Assembly: GCF_963576615.1 (NCBI RefSeq)
Contig: NC_088716.1
Location: 56,761,681-56,825,680 of the forward strand
Direction: 5' to 3'
Length of the DNA stretch: 64,000 nt
Source of the DNA: Watersipora subatra
Lineage: Eukaryota > Bryozoa > Gymnolaemata > Cheilostomatida > Watersiporidae
In this document: one piece after another, positions 62,501 through 64,000 of the stretch
How positions within the stretch are numbered: position 1 is the stretch's first letter
How the letters are laid out: every line of letters starts with the position of its first letter
The notes under the pieces: generated by a model
Seen by the model: the letters and a program-made list of their open reading frames with translations, nothing else
Told to the model about the DNA's origin: nothing
The model's database searches: none
Made by a program: the position numbers and the translations under genes

Positions 62501-62911
62501 GCTAACTCTCACAGTTGAAGCGTATGCGCTAAAATGGCCCTGTACTAATCTGAGTTGCAGCAATTTACCGTAATGCCTCCATTTTACTGCCATAGCACTC
62601 TATTGTTCAGCCCTTTCCATATAATCGCAATTTATTAAAAGGTTTTACGGTGTTTCCTAGATTCTCTAGACAATGTTATTTTGTTTCAGGCGAAACATAT
62701 AGAAGATTCAATGTCAATACTCCTCCTTCTGCTGGCGAATGTAAGCCAACTCCAGAAAATGGATCGGCCATTGTGACTAAATTTAACGTTCACTGCGATG
62801 TTCCATTTGAAGACGAGCACATGCCACTCTCGTATGAGGTGACATACGCTGCTTCCGATTGCTGCCTTGATGACCCATCAGCAGAACCTCTTTGGAAGTA
62901 TTTTCACCGAG
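16486..62911 (+). CDS. Polycystin-1-like receptor (gene B), 42 exons, continues past right edge
   Basis: Starts at ATG 16486 (A at -3, G at +4, in-frame TAA about 30 nt upstream). Forty-two exons chain with matching phase at every junction, giving 6,436 nt and about 2,145 residues. Domains in order: signal peptide (1-33), WSC domain (about 37-125), a PKD-like unit with LDFGDG (about 230-335), a six-cysteine segment (336-402), a tandem of PKD-like beta-sandwich repeats (about 540-1625, best WDFGDG near 1455), then the REJ region (from about 1630), including the conserved NTPPSAGEC block at the last exon. WSC + PKD + REJ is specific to the polycystin-1/PKD1L/PKDREJ family of sensory and adhesion receptors; leucine-rich repeats of vertebrate polycystin-1 are absent. 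Many NXT/S sequons fit an ectodomain. The GAIN/GPS, PLAT and eleven-helix membrane part should follow after 64000. Some introns are stuffed with repeats; one hosts a whole antisense gene. Confidence 0.92.
16865..16907 (+). CDS. Gene B exon 2: end of signal peptide
   Basis: Acceptor ggttgtag, donor gtaagt, phase 0 to 1. Encodes [14 protein letters not shown]; cleavage is likely after VEVA. Confidence 0.8.
17378..17489 (+). CDS. Gene B exon 3: WSC domain, first part
   Basis: Acceptor tttatag, donor gtaagg, phase 1 to 2. SDGCHKFP then [16 protein letters not shown], the GCykd and mtveaC..lC pattern of WSC. Confidence 0.88.
17560..17870. mobile_element. Partial copy of the foldback MITE family
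   Basis: Shares gatgtcatttcg-like, caagttttgtcgattttaat and cttgaaacatcc segments with the elements at 10655 and 52185. The right end is present; the left arm is degraded. Confidence 0.6.
18109..18203 (+). CDS. Gene B exon 4: WSC domain, second part
   Basis: Acceptor gattttag, donor gtaagg, phase 2 to 1. [17 protein letters not shown] and ALCTNPCNG carry the next four WSC cysteines. Confidence 0.88.
18204..19701. other. Intron; 26-bp triplicate, otherwise nothing seen
   Basis: Three copies of a 26-bp unit with gttaactcattcgctacggt lie at about 18437-18515. No coding signal. Confidence 0.5.
19702..19827 (+). CDS. Gene B exon 5: WSC end and linker
   Basis: Acceptor tatgcag, donor gtaaat, phase 1 to 1. 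[16 protein letters not shown] is the typical WSC C-terminus (CGg...vY). Confidence 0.88.
19939..20028 (+). CDS. Gene B exon 6: linker after WSC
   Basis: Acceptor ttttccag, donor gtaagt, phase 1 to 1. [19 protein letters not shown]; no recognised fold by eye. Confidence 0.82.
20047..20108. repeat. 13-bp tandem repeat
   Basis: Four to five copies of gtattggctgttt directly after the exon 6 donor. Confidence 0.95.
20283..20445 (+). mobile_element. tRNA-derived SINE-like copy
   Basis: A-box-like tggcacagatggtaatg and B-box-like ggtttgattcc, then a tail ending ggctcttattatagcaaag, shared with the copies near 2097 and 35345. Confidence 0.55.
20867..21018 (+). CDS. Gene B exon 7: beta-rich linker
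   Basis: Acceptor tgttacag, donor gtgtgc, phase 1 to 0. [17 protein letters not shown] then [20 protein letters not shown]. Confidence 0.85.
21534..21684 (+). CDS. Gene B exon 8: first PKD-like unit, N-terminal half
   Basis: Acceptor tctctttag, donor gtaaat, phase 0 to 1. [20 protein letters not shown] then GTQRTM, the DFGDGT signature of PKD domains. Confidence 0.9.
21815..21984 (+). CDS. Gene B exon 9: first PKD-like unit, C-terminal half
   Basis: Acceptor tgattatag, donor gtgaga, phase 1 to 0. Encodes [20 protein letters not shown] and DFHTAVAIQ. Confidence 0.85.
21985..23075. other. Intron without recognised features
   Basis: A weak tRNA-B-box-like stretch near 22110-22180 and an 11-bp inverted repeat near 22840-22870 are the only structures noticed. 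Confidence 0.45.
23076..23277 (+). CDS. Gene B exon 10: cysteine-rich segment
   Basis: Acceptor ttgttacag, donor gttagg, phase 0 to 1. Six cysteines, from [17 protein letters not shown] to SSRRCV. The position resembles the Cys-rich part between early PKD units in polycystins, but family assignment is open. Confidence 0.85.
23549..23653 (+). CDS. Gene B exon 11
   Basis: Acceptor gttcttcag, donor gtaata, phase 1 to 1. [19 protein letters not shown] and YEWFEILPG. Confidence 0.82.
23654..24452. repeat. Intron with a degenerate 39-bp tandem repeat
   Basis: About four to five diverged copies (core caggtgctccatcttg, then tttgatctgttga) at roughly 24168-24336; otherwise no signal. Confidence 0.8.
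24453..24659 (+). CDS. Gene B exon 12
   Basis: Acceptor tgctgtag, donor gtaagt, phase 1 to 1. [20 protein letters not shown] and [16 protein letters not shown]; ends [11 protein letters not shown]. Confidence 0.85.
24684..24945. repeat. Two short minisatellites, 50 bp and 51 bp
   Basis: About three copies of a 50-bp unit (core attaagtgttacgatagtta) to 24841, then two copies of a 51-bp unit (aacttttaatactcgcatgt) to about 24945, both in the intron after exon 12. Confidence 0.9.
25102..25233 (+). CDS. Gene B exon 13: PKD-like unit start
   Basis: Acceptor gcttgcag, donor gtaaga, phase 1 to 1. [19 protein letters not shown] and [14 protein letters not shown]. Confidence 0.85.
25544..25573 (+). 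CDS. Gene B exon 14: 30-bp microexon
   Basis: Acceptor cttgttgtag, donor gtaaga, phase 1 to 1. Encodes [10 protein letters not shown]. Being phase-symmetric it could be skipped without a frameshift. Confidence 0.72.
25795..25988 (+). CDS. Gene B exon 15: PKD-like unit
   Basis: Acceptor acccaacag, donor gttagt, phase 1 to 0. [19 protein letters not shown] then [18 protein letters not shown], the F..aGvY.vtv.a.N motif. Confidence 0.9.
26191..26398 (+). CDS. Gene B exon 16: PKD-like unit
   Basis: Acceptor ggtttatcag, donor gtaagc, phase 0 to 1. [20 protein letters not shown] and LVPGEHFG. Confidence 0.88.
26702..26744 (-). ncRNA. Hammerhead ribozyme, mirror copy
   Basis: Exact reverse complement of the + strand motif at 26767-26809, because it lies in the other arm of the palindrome. 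It would be active only in an antisense transcript. Confidence 0.8.
26767..26809 (+). ncRNA. Type-I hammerhead ribozyme (short stem III)
   Basis: Stem I pairs GTCAC (26767-26771) with GTGAC (26805-26809). The core is CTGAAGA (26772-26778), a valid CUGANGA. Stem II is GTGC/GCAC with loop ACCA, ending in the G10.1-C11.1 pair. GAAA follows at 26791-26794. Stem III is CAG/CTG around a 2-nt AC loop, then U16.1 and C17, so cleavage is predicted after C26804. All universally required hammerhead bases are present. The tiny stem III is the hallmark of Penelope-like-element and retrozyme hammerheads, which act best as dimers. It lies in the sense strand of a gene B intron. Confidence 0.85.
26988..27280 (-). 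mobile_element. 3' fragment of an RLE-type (R2-like) retrotransposon
   Basis: The - strand frame ending in a stop at 27045-27043 encodes [12 protein letters not shown], then [16 protein letters not shown]. It is collinear with the C-termini of the two larger copies at 54551-56955 but diverged from them. The 3' UTR runs into TA repeats. Confidence 0.8.
27385..28650. mobile_element. Unclassified interspersed repeat, copy 1
   Basis: Collinear in long stretches with 44745-45828 (gataaatgcat...gtgcacacaac, ctcatcaacaaatttaacca, taataacgatacaaaacaca). Both copies end gtcgtgggctgtatgaca. Ends show an imperfect short inverted repeat around cccacgacca. No coding capacity; probably a non-autonomous DNA transposon. 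Confidence 0.7.
28805..28885 (-). mobile_element. Tiny 3'-UTR fragment of the RLE-type retrotransposon
   Basis: Matches 26985-27040 (attgtttcctcacc, tgggtggtaaattctgctct). It contains only the extreme 3' end. Confidence 0.65.
29587..29778 (+). CDS. Gene B exon 17: PKD-like unit
   Basis: Acceptor ttgccgccag, donor gtatga, phase 1 to 1. [20 protein letters not shown] is the PKD C-terminal strand pair; then [16 protein letters not shown] opens the next unit. Confidence 0.9.
29932..30024 (+). CDS. Gene B exon 18
   Basis: Acceptor ttcttacag, donor gtaagt, phase 1 to 1. [20 protein letters not shown]. Confidence 0.87.
30025..31644. other. Intron occupied mostly by a Helitron-like element
   Basis: Outside 30423-31490 I see no feature. 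Confidence 0.6.
30423..31490 (+). mobile_element. Non-autonomous Helitron-like element, best-preserved copy
   Basis: Begins TCTATATATATATAACTCTC after an A and ends in CTAG before a T, the Helitron A/T target without duplication. Just before the end is the hairpin ctcgggcaacgctggg. A reversed tRNA-like stretch lies at about 30510-30600 and an ATT microsatellite at 31079-31099. No Rep/helicase ORF, so it would need trans-acting proteins. Confidence 0.75.
31645..31936 (+). CDS. Gene B exon 19: PKD part plus low-complexity insert
   Basis: Acceptor tattgcag, donor gtgaac, phase 1 to 2. [19 protein letters not shown], then an acidic/Ser-rich stretch ([20 protein letters not shown]). A strong internal donor gtgaga follows 31764 in phase 1. 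Confidence 0.85.
32095..32150 (+). CDS. Gene B exon 20: PKD strand
   Basis: Acceptor ttcctaacag, weak donor gttctg, phase 2 to 1. [18 protein letters not shown] is a clear F..aGsY.v...a motif. Confidence 0.75.
32225..32325 (+). CDS. Gene B exon 21
   Basis: Acceptor gagatttag is inferred from phase; the nearer cacag at 32207 would hit a stop. Donor gtgagg, phase 1 to 0. [18 protein letters not shown] and [12 protein letters not shown]. Confidence 0.68.
32456..32657 (+). CDS. Gene B exon 22: PKD-like unit
   Basis: Acceptor atactcag, donor gtaagt, phase 0 to 1. [35 protein letters not shown] and [11 protein letters not shown]. Confidence 0.9.
32658..33368. other. AT-rich intron, nothing recognised
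   Basis: No coding signal or repeat family recognised. Confidence 0.5.
33369..33599 (+). CDS. Gene B exon 23: PKD end and next unit start
   Basis: Acceptor tttttccag, donor gtatgg, phase 1 to 1. [20 protein letters not shown] is a textbook PKD ending, with three sequons. Confidence 0.92.
34127..34250 (+). CDS. Gene B exon 24
   Basis: Acceptor tttccacag, donor gtaagt, phase 1 to 2. [18 protein letters not shown] then [13 protein letters not shown]. Confidence 0.88.
34337..34498 (+). CDS. Gene B exon 25: PKD C-terminal half
   Basis: Acceptor ctttgtag, donor gtcagt, phase 2 to 2. [20 protein letters not shown]. The donor is the first base of a 45-bp triplication. Confidence 0.88.
34499..34636. 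repeat. 45-bp triplication starting at a splice donor
   Basis: Three copies of a unit beginning gtcagtgcagccttctggag. The first copy begins exactly at the exon 25 donor, so donor-like gtcagt recurs at 34544 and 34589. The unit is a multiple of 3 and stays open in frame with the exon. Confidence 0.95.
35017..35160 (+). CDS. Gene B exon 26: PKD N-terminal half
   Basis: Acceptor tgttgcag, donor gtcagc, phase 2 to 2. [19 protein letters not shown] and WGSRINLTW. The donor is set by phase with the next exon; a later gtaaaa is the wrong phase. Confidence 0.8.
35345..35520 (+). mobile_element. tRNA-derived SINE-like copy
   Basis: Core gaagtggttagtgagccggt and B-box gagtttgattccc, tail with ggacagacggagggacagac and cccttattatcatgaagatt. 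Same family as the copies near 2097 and 20283. Confidence 0.55.
35593..35789 (+). CDS. Gene B exon 27: PKD C-terminal half
   Basis: Acceptor ggtttacag, donor gtaagt, phase 2 to 1. [18 protein letters not shown] and [19 protein letters not shown]. Confidence 0.92.
36537..36783 (+). CDS. Gene B exon 28: PKD-like unit
   Basis: Acceptor ctgttgcag, donor gtaaga, phase 1 to 2. [20 protein letters not shown] and [17 protein letters not shown]. Confidence 0.9.
36840..36990. repeat. Dispersed segment matching the flanks of repeat copy 2
   Basis: Left part (gctgcaaaagcat, ctcttt, ggatt) matches 44643-44745 and right part (caaaatagaaa, ttttt) matches 45829-45870. It looks like an uninterrupted version of that site and includes a copy of the acyl-CoA synthetase first-exon acceptor. 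Confidence 0.5.
37049..37206 (+). CDS. Gene B exon 29
   Basis: Acceptor cttttcaag, donor gtttgt, phase 2 to 1. [19 protein letters not shown] and [16 protein letters not shown]. Confidence 0.87.
37207..38127. other. Intron, AT-rich with TA microsatellites
   Basis: TA-rich tract at about 37850-37945; no coding signal. Confidence 0.5.
38128..38521 (-). mobile_element. Non-autonomous Helitron-like element, short copy
   Basis: On the - strand it starts TCTATATATATATTTCTC at 38521 and ends CTAG at 38128 before a T, with terminal hairpin ctcgggcaacgccgggt. Internally it shares tttgccattctaactt with the copy at 63418. Confidence 0.72.
38783..38922. repeat. 70-bp tandem duplication spanning the exon 30 acceptor
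   Basis: Two nearly identical 70-bp copies (aagtacgtgacgagcccatt onward). Each contains the complete 3' splice site gtatatcacag and the first 8-10 exon bases; they differ at one base (ctg/ttg). Confidence 0.95.
38916..39077 (+). CDS. Gene B exon 30: PKD unit with canonical WDFGDG
   Basis: Acceptor gtatatcacag (second of two copies), donor gtgagt, phase 1 to 1. [18 protein letters not shown], the clearest PKD motif in the gene. Confidence 0.92.
39841..39893. repeat. Near-perfect inverted repeat (hairpin)
   Basis: ggtcatatg...tattttcaagatat pairs with atatcttttgaaaatagcatatgacc with about one mismatch over 24 bp and a very short loop. Confidence 0.8.
40094..40312 (-). CDS. Gene C exon 8 (last found)
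   Basis: Acceptor tcttttcag, donor gtaagc, phase 1 to 1. [39 protein letters not shown] and [19 protein letters not shown] match the ACSL C-terminal subdomain. If the donor is unused, translation stops about 20 codons later at 40035. Confidence 0.8.
40094..44661 (-). CDS. Long-chain acyl-CoA synthetase, ACSL3/4-like, motif-degenerate (gene C)
   Basis: Eight - strand exons (44661-44487, 44329-44201, 43949-43780, 43519-43384, 42720-42504, 42164-41986, 41324-40683, 40312-40094) join in consistent phase to about 622 codons, against roughly 670-710 in ACSL3/4. The family normally activates fatty acids to acyl-CoA through an acyl-adenylate at ER or lipid-droplet membranes. Collinear blocks include [55 protein letters not shown] and EEYVSP. 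The AMP-binding loop reads [15 protein letters not shown] instead of YTSGSTGxPKGVM, YGLTE is YGLNE, and TGD is TRD, so adenylation activity is doubtful. The N-terminal anchor and the last 50 or so residues were not found. Frames are open throughout, which argues against an old pseudogene. The gene is wholly inside one gene B intron, antisense. Confidence 0.87.
40490..40655. repeat. About 33-bp degenerate tandem repeat
   Basis: Four to five copies with core agcatatgattggttagaat and aacactgtcctaag, between gene C exons 7 and 8. Confidence 0.85.
40683..41324 (-). CDS. Gene C exon 7, catalytic core
   Basis: Acceptor ttcatccag, donor gtaagc, phase 1 to 1; 214 codons. [54 protein letters not shown] and ILGRKDSI are the A8-region counterparts, with TGD changed to TRD. 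Confidence 0.9.
41986..42164 (-). CDS. Gene C exon 6
   Basis: Acceptor ctgttatag, donor gtaagt, phase 2 to 1. [20 protein letters not shown] then GVRIGYSD and SDISILKPT, matching the LPLAHvlEl and LKPT blocks of ACSL. Confidence 0.9.
42504..42720 (-). CDS. Gene C exon 5, altered AMP-binding loop
   Basis: Acceptor ttgtttag, donor gtagaa, phase 1 to 2. A charged stretch ([11 protein letters not shown]) precedes [18 protein letters not shown] and [10 protein letters not shown]. Confidence 0.85.
42960..43080. repeat. TA-rich microsatellite
   Basis: TATATA/TATATG repeats with several self-complementary stretches; a second pure TA run lies at 43233-43259. Confidence 0.9.
43384..43519 (-). CDS. 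Gene C exon 4
   Basis: Acceptor ttttttcacag, donor gtaaaa, phase 0 to 1. [20 protein letters not shown] and [14 protein letters not shown]. Confidence 0.85.
43780..43949 (-). CDS. Gene C exon 3
   Basis: Acceptor gttatttcag, donor gtatga, phase 1 to 0. [20 protein letters not shown] and [19 protein letters not shown], very typical of ACSL3/4. Confidence 0.92.
44201..44329 (-). CDS. Gene C exon 2
   Basis: Acceptor ctttcacag, donor gtaagg, phase 1 to 1. [20 protein letters not shown] then FGNG, matching the Y.W.tY.ev...v..fG block. Confidence 0.85.
44487..44661 (-). CDS. Gene C exon 1 (first found)
   Basis: Acceptor gcttttgcag, donor gtaaac, phase 0 to 1. [18 protein letters not shown], then [17 protein letters not shown] and MPALG. 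An ATG at 44658 could start translation if no upstream exon exists. Confidence 0.75.
44745..45828. mobile_element. Unclassified interspersed repeat, copy 2
   Basis: Same orientation as the copy at 27385-28650, starting near atcccacgatcaaacgagcg and ending near tggtcgtgggctgtatgaca. The segment at 36840-36990 resembles the site without the insertion. Upstream of gene C exon 1 on the - strand. Confidence 0.7.
45970..46120 (-). mobile_element. Decayed Helitron-like 3' end
   Basis: ctagtcgaatgcttggcggt followed by gcctgggtaataaaa is a diverged reverse-complement version of the Helitron terminal hairpin and CTAG end. Confidence 0.45.
46640..48142. repeat. 33-bp minisatellite open in several frames
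   Basis: About 45 copies of a 33-bp unit (cattcaggcccatttcaggt core). As 33 is a multiple of 3, it keeps a 542-codon + frame, a second + frame and the - strand open, with 11-residue repeats. T/C variants (ttcagg versus tccagg) alternate in a roughly five-unit (165-bp) higher-order pattern. I do not call it a gene. Confidence 0.96.
48143..48705. other. Intron end before exon 31, nothing recognised
   Basis: No coding signal or repeat recognised. Confidence 0.5.
48706..48915 (+). CDS. Gene B exon 31: PKD end and next unit
   Basis: Acceptor aatttatag, donor gtatgc, phase 1 to 1. [20 protein letters not shown] completes the WDFGDG unit; then [20 protein letters not shown]. Confidence 0.9.
49205..49530. 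repeat. 40-bp degenerate tandem repeat
   Basis: About seven copies with tcatagacctgttcagcctc and atagatatatttag, in the intron before exon 32. Confidence 0.9.
49576..49666 (+). CDS. Gene B exon 32
   Basis: Acceptor tttttgtag, donor gtaagt, phase 1 to 2. [20 protein letters not shown], a PKD-like GDES turn. Confidence 0.85.
49779..49908 (+). CDS. Gene B exon 33: last PKD strand pair
   Basis: Acceptor ccttgccag, donor gtaaaa, phase 2 to 0. [20 protein letters not shown] then AKNE. The frame stays open through the following repeat array. Confidence 0.9.
49929..50700. repeat. 57-bp tandem repeat in frame with exon 33
   Basis: About 13 copies of a 57-bp (19-codon) unit with ctattgactaatggaatact and agcaaaaggtaatattaact. 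It begins 20 bp after the exon 33 donor, and exon-plus-repeat read-through stays open to 50703. The 3' copies are more diverged. Confidence 0.95.
50794..51015 (+). CDS. Gene B exon 34: start of REJ region
   Basis: Acceptor tgattgtag, donor gtaagt, phase 0 to 0. [20 protein letters not shown] and AAITVNCSS then YHHTWW fit the REJ opening (C..P.v.i ... v.v.C ... y.W). Its 3' end is the template of the following array. Confidence 0.9.
51016..51660. repeat. 77-bp tandem array of exon-end plus splice donor
   Basis: Eight further copies of a 76-77-bp unit. Each contains the last about 40 bp of exon 34 (gtcaactgctc...cataccttggtgg-like) and a full donor ggtaagtac. Donor GTs fall at 51016, 51093, 51170, 51247, 51324, 51401, 51478, 51554 and 51630. 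Confidence 0.96.
51798..52023 (+). CDS. Gene B exon 35: REJ region
   Basis: Acceptor atgttatag, donor gtgagt, phase 0 to 1. [19 protein letters not shown] matches the REJ L.yg.YrF.l.v motif. Confidence 0.92.
52185..52845. mobile_element. Foldback MITE family, composite copy
   Basis: Two adjoining copies share aagtgcgattatgac, caagttttgtcgatttta and cttgaaacatcctggcagtc, in inverted and direct order. Ends only 50 bp before exon 36. Confidence 0.7.
52895..53024 (+). CDS. Gene B exon 36: REJ region
   Basis: Acceptor atgctatag, donor gtgagt, phase 1 to 2. [19 protein letters not shown] and [16 protein letters not shown] fit the i.gg..r.......ldg..S.DpD REJ motif. Confidence 0.92.
53025..54166. 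other. Intron without recognised features
   Basis: No coding signal; a few tttaggtcaatattt near-repeats at 53325-53390. Confidence 0.5.
54167..54318 (+). CDS. Gene B exon 37: REJ region
   Basis: Acceptor tctttgtag, donor gtttgt, phase 2 to 1. [20 protein letters not shown] and GGCFRDS; y.W.Ck is conserved in REJ modules. Confidence 0.9.
54479..54555. repeat. ATT/ATC microsatellite, left
   Basis: Pure trinucleotide-type tract at the 3' side of the first RLE-type retrotransposon copy. Confidence 0.95.
54551..55756 (-). mobile_element. RLE-type (R2-like) non-LTR retrotransposon, 5'-truncated copy 1
   Basis: The - strand encodes the C-terminal part of a polyprotein: [13 protein letters not shown], a CCHC-like [11 protein letters not shown]...SECSK box, then [20 protein letters not shown] and IPGDTR...KEDEKIGKY, a PD-(D/E)xK endonuclease-like pattern. 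The frame from 55669 breaks near 55030 (a two-base insertion relative to copy 2) and continues in another frame to 54666. Inactive as it stands. Confidence 0.85.
55757..55850. repeat. ATT/ATC microsatellite, middle
   Basis: Separates the two retrotransposon copies. Confidence 0.95.
55840..56956 (-). mobile_element. RLE-type (R2-like) non-LTR retrotransposon, 5'-truncated copy 2
   Basis: Same region as copy 1 and highly similar, in one frame from about 56957 to 55861 but with two in-frame stops (56577-56575 and 56325-56323). Its 5' end stops at the codons MTMHKG directly against an ATT/ATC microsatellite. Confidence 0.85.
56957..57004. repeat. ATT/ATC microsatellite, right
   Basis: Adjoins the 5' truncation point of copy 2. 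Confidence 0.95.
57030..57420. mobile_element. Foldback MITE family copy
   Basis: Left arm agtaaattttattagagagt, right arm with tttctgataaattcttt; inner part shares gctgcaacttgaacgcaata with other copies. Confidence 0.7.
57564..57759 (+). CDS. Gene B exon 38: REJ region
   Basis: Acceptor catatttcag, donor gtaagt, phase 1 to 2. [20 protein letters not shown] and [17 protein letters not shown]; the v.i..G..P.i.i edge is typical. Confidence 0.92.
57872..57973 (+). CDS. Gene B exon 39: REJ region
   Basis: Acceptor tttatag, donor gtaagt, phase 2 to 2. [23 protein letters not shown] is a conserved REJ element. Confidence 0.92.
58606..59359. mobile_element. pogo/Tigger-like MITE
   Basis: Terminal inverted repeats cagtcaaacatggataactc (58606) and its reverse complement ending at 59359, flanked on both sides by TA. 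Subterminal taattcgaac/ttcgagtt motifs repeat inside. No transposase. A degraded foldback MITE copy (58965-59170) is nested within. Confidence 0.85.
59388..59563 (+). CDS. Gene B exon 40: REJ region
   Basis: Acceptor tacctgcag, donor gtgagt, phase 2 to 1. [20 protein letters not shown] and [20 protein letters not shown]. Confidence 0.9.
59566..59925. repeat. Degenerate minisatellite after exon 40
   Basis: Variants of gtaggcgcatatgtacatag repeated through most of the intron; open on the - strand as a Tyr/Thr-rich ORF that I treat as artefact. Confidence 0.93.
59999..60133 (+). CDS. Gene B exon 41: REJ region
   Basis: Acceptor actttcag, donor gttagt, phase 1 to 1. [20 protein letters not shown] and [10 protein letters not shown]. 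Confidence 0.9.
60185..60965. repeat. 780-bp polypyrimidine minisatellite
   Basis: Nearly uninterrupted C/T on the + strand, built from tttttcccctctctatcctc variants. The complementary strand is polypurine. Confidence 0.95.
61087..62328. repeat. 27-bp minisatellite with internal large-scale duplication
   Basis: About 46 copies of a unit with attaacataacctaactcat. Rare variants recur at matched places: aaaataacc at 61312 and 62095 (783 bp, 29 units) and aacattaac after aac at 61441 and 62251 (810 bp, 30 units). Confidence 0.96.
62690..62911 (+). CDS. Gene B exon 42: conserved REJ end block
   Basis: Acceptor ttgtttcag, donor gtacat, phase 1 to 1. [29 protein letters not shown] and PLSYEVTY form the N.PP.GG.C.v.P..G.a..t.F...C block that identifies REJ/polycystin proteins. 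The next exon lies beyond the window. Confidence 0.94.
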
Positions 62912-64000
62912 GTACATCCTAGTATTTACAATAGCATAGTTTATTACTATTGAGTGTGTGCCACTCAGTGGTAATAAACTGTATCATAGTTTCTACATTG
63001 TTTGGCTGATTTTGTCCAAAATTGACACACCTATGCTCCGTGCCTTTCGTCAGGGTGCCAAAATACTTAATTTCAAGACTTCATTAGTTTGCTGATAACC
63101 AGCCCTTGCAAAATACATATCTGATTAGAAACTCAAGACAAGTGCCTTCAATGAACATGTTCTGTAATGACCAATAACAGCTTACATTTGTTCTGTAATG
63201 ACCAATAACAGCTTACGTTTGTTCTGTAATGACCAATAACAGCTTACGTTTGTTCTGTAATGACCGATGACAACTCATGTTTGTTCCGTTTTACTGTTTG
63301 ATCAATTTATATTTGACATTAGTGTCATAGTGGTTCTGCTTTAAAGTTTGTCTAACTTGTTTGAGACCATTTTAAAAAGGTCAGTTCTTTCCTGCCATTG
63401 GCTATTATATATTGAGACTAGCTGTGCTACTCGGCGTTGCTCAGGTAATAAAAAAGTGTTTAATCGGAAACTTGATTCGTATTTAACATATAACAACATT
63501 TGCCATTCTAACTTTCCAACTACATATCATGAGAGAAGTGTTTTGTGTAATGAGAGTTGCCTGGCAGATTGCCAATGGAAAATTTTAGTGAGCTAACTAA
63601 TGTCACTTACTTGCGCAGTCACGCCGCTTAGAATGCAAAGCTGTTGGGTATTTGCTCTAATATAATGACTTATATCGGCTAGCTTGCAACCCAATCTTGT
63701 TGGCCTAATGGGTACGATATCGGACTGGTGGATGGTTGGGCTGAGATCAATTCTTCTTTGGTACAGATTCCTTATTCCAAGATTTTAATAGCTATAGCCG
63801 GAGAGCCACACTTACACACATACTTTAAAATACGGTATAATTCTAATATAAAAATAATATATATATAGATATATTTGTTAATGCTGAAAAGTAACAATAT
63901 GCCTATTACAGCTTGTTAATTTTAATAATTTTTTCAAAAGATTTAACAGCGGAGAAGGCAGTTTAATTTGCCTGGTCTAAACCAGATGCTTTAAAAGTAA
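62912..64000. other. Intron with a small minisatellite and a Helitron-like element
   Basis: A 31-bp repeat (ttctgtaatgaccaataaca) at 63160-63284 and the Helitron at 63418-63869; no further exon seen. Confidence 0.6.
63418..63869 (-). mobile_element. Non-autonomous Helitron-like element, copy near right edge
   Basis: On the - strand: A then TCTATATATATATTATTT at 63869, and CTAG then T at 63418, with terminal hairpin ctgagcaacgccgagt. Internal tRNA-like stretch at about 63690-63760 (cctaatgggtacgatatcgg). Confidence 0.72.

Overview
The window is metazoan nuclear DNA. It is AT-rich, with GT-AG introns, small exons (30-640 bp), extracellular animal domains (C-type lectin, WSC, PKD, REJ) and very many intronic minisatellites and transposon remnants. 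It most resembles a marine invertebrate, plausibly a spiralian, but nothing here fixes the species. I rebuilt the genes by reading splice sites and checking that reading phase carries through every junction.

Three protein-coding genes are supported. (A) + strand, 1833-11484: the 3' seven exons of a single-pass membrane protein with one C-type lectin domain, a short stalk, a transmembrane helix and a cytoplasmic tail. (B) + strand, 16486 to beyond the right edge: 42 exons, about 2,145 codons so far, of a polycystin-1-like receptor (signal peptide, WSC, Cys-rich segment, about ten PKD-like repeats, REJ region). Its GAIN/GPS, PLAT and polycystin membrane part must lie past 64000. (C) - strand, 44661-40094: eight exons of a long-chain acyl-CoA synthetase (ACSL3/4-like). 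It is nested antisense in the 9.6-kb intron of gene B between exons at 39077 and 48706, and its nucleotide-binding motifs are degenerate.

Layout: 1-0.7 kb, minisatellite with higher-order structure; 1.8-11.5 kb, gene A; 12.4-14.4 kb, non-LTR retrotransposon remnants on the - strand; 14.4-16.5 kb, intergenic; 16.5-64 kb, gene B with repeat-filled introns. These introns hold Helitron-like elements, two copies of an unclassified 1.1-1.3 kb repeat, two tandemly placed R2-like (RLE-type) retrotransposon 3' halves joined by ATT/ATC microsatellites, a pogo-like TA-flanked element, a foldback MITE family, tRNA-derived SINEs and more than a dozen minisatellites.

The most interesting signals are: (1) a perfect 123-bp zero-spacer palindrome at 26633-26878 whose two arms each carry a complete type-I hammerhead ribozyme with a very short stem III, the form linked to Penelope-like elements and retrozymes; (2) tandem duplications that copy real splice sites of gene B (nine donor copies at 51016-51631, a duplicated acceptor at 38783-38920, three donor-like copies at 34499); (3) the nested, motif-degenerate acyl-CoA synthetase gene; (4) a Helitron family that carries a tRNA-like module.
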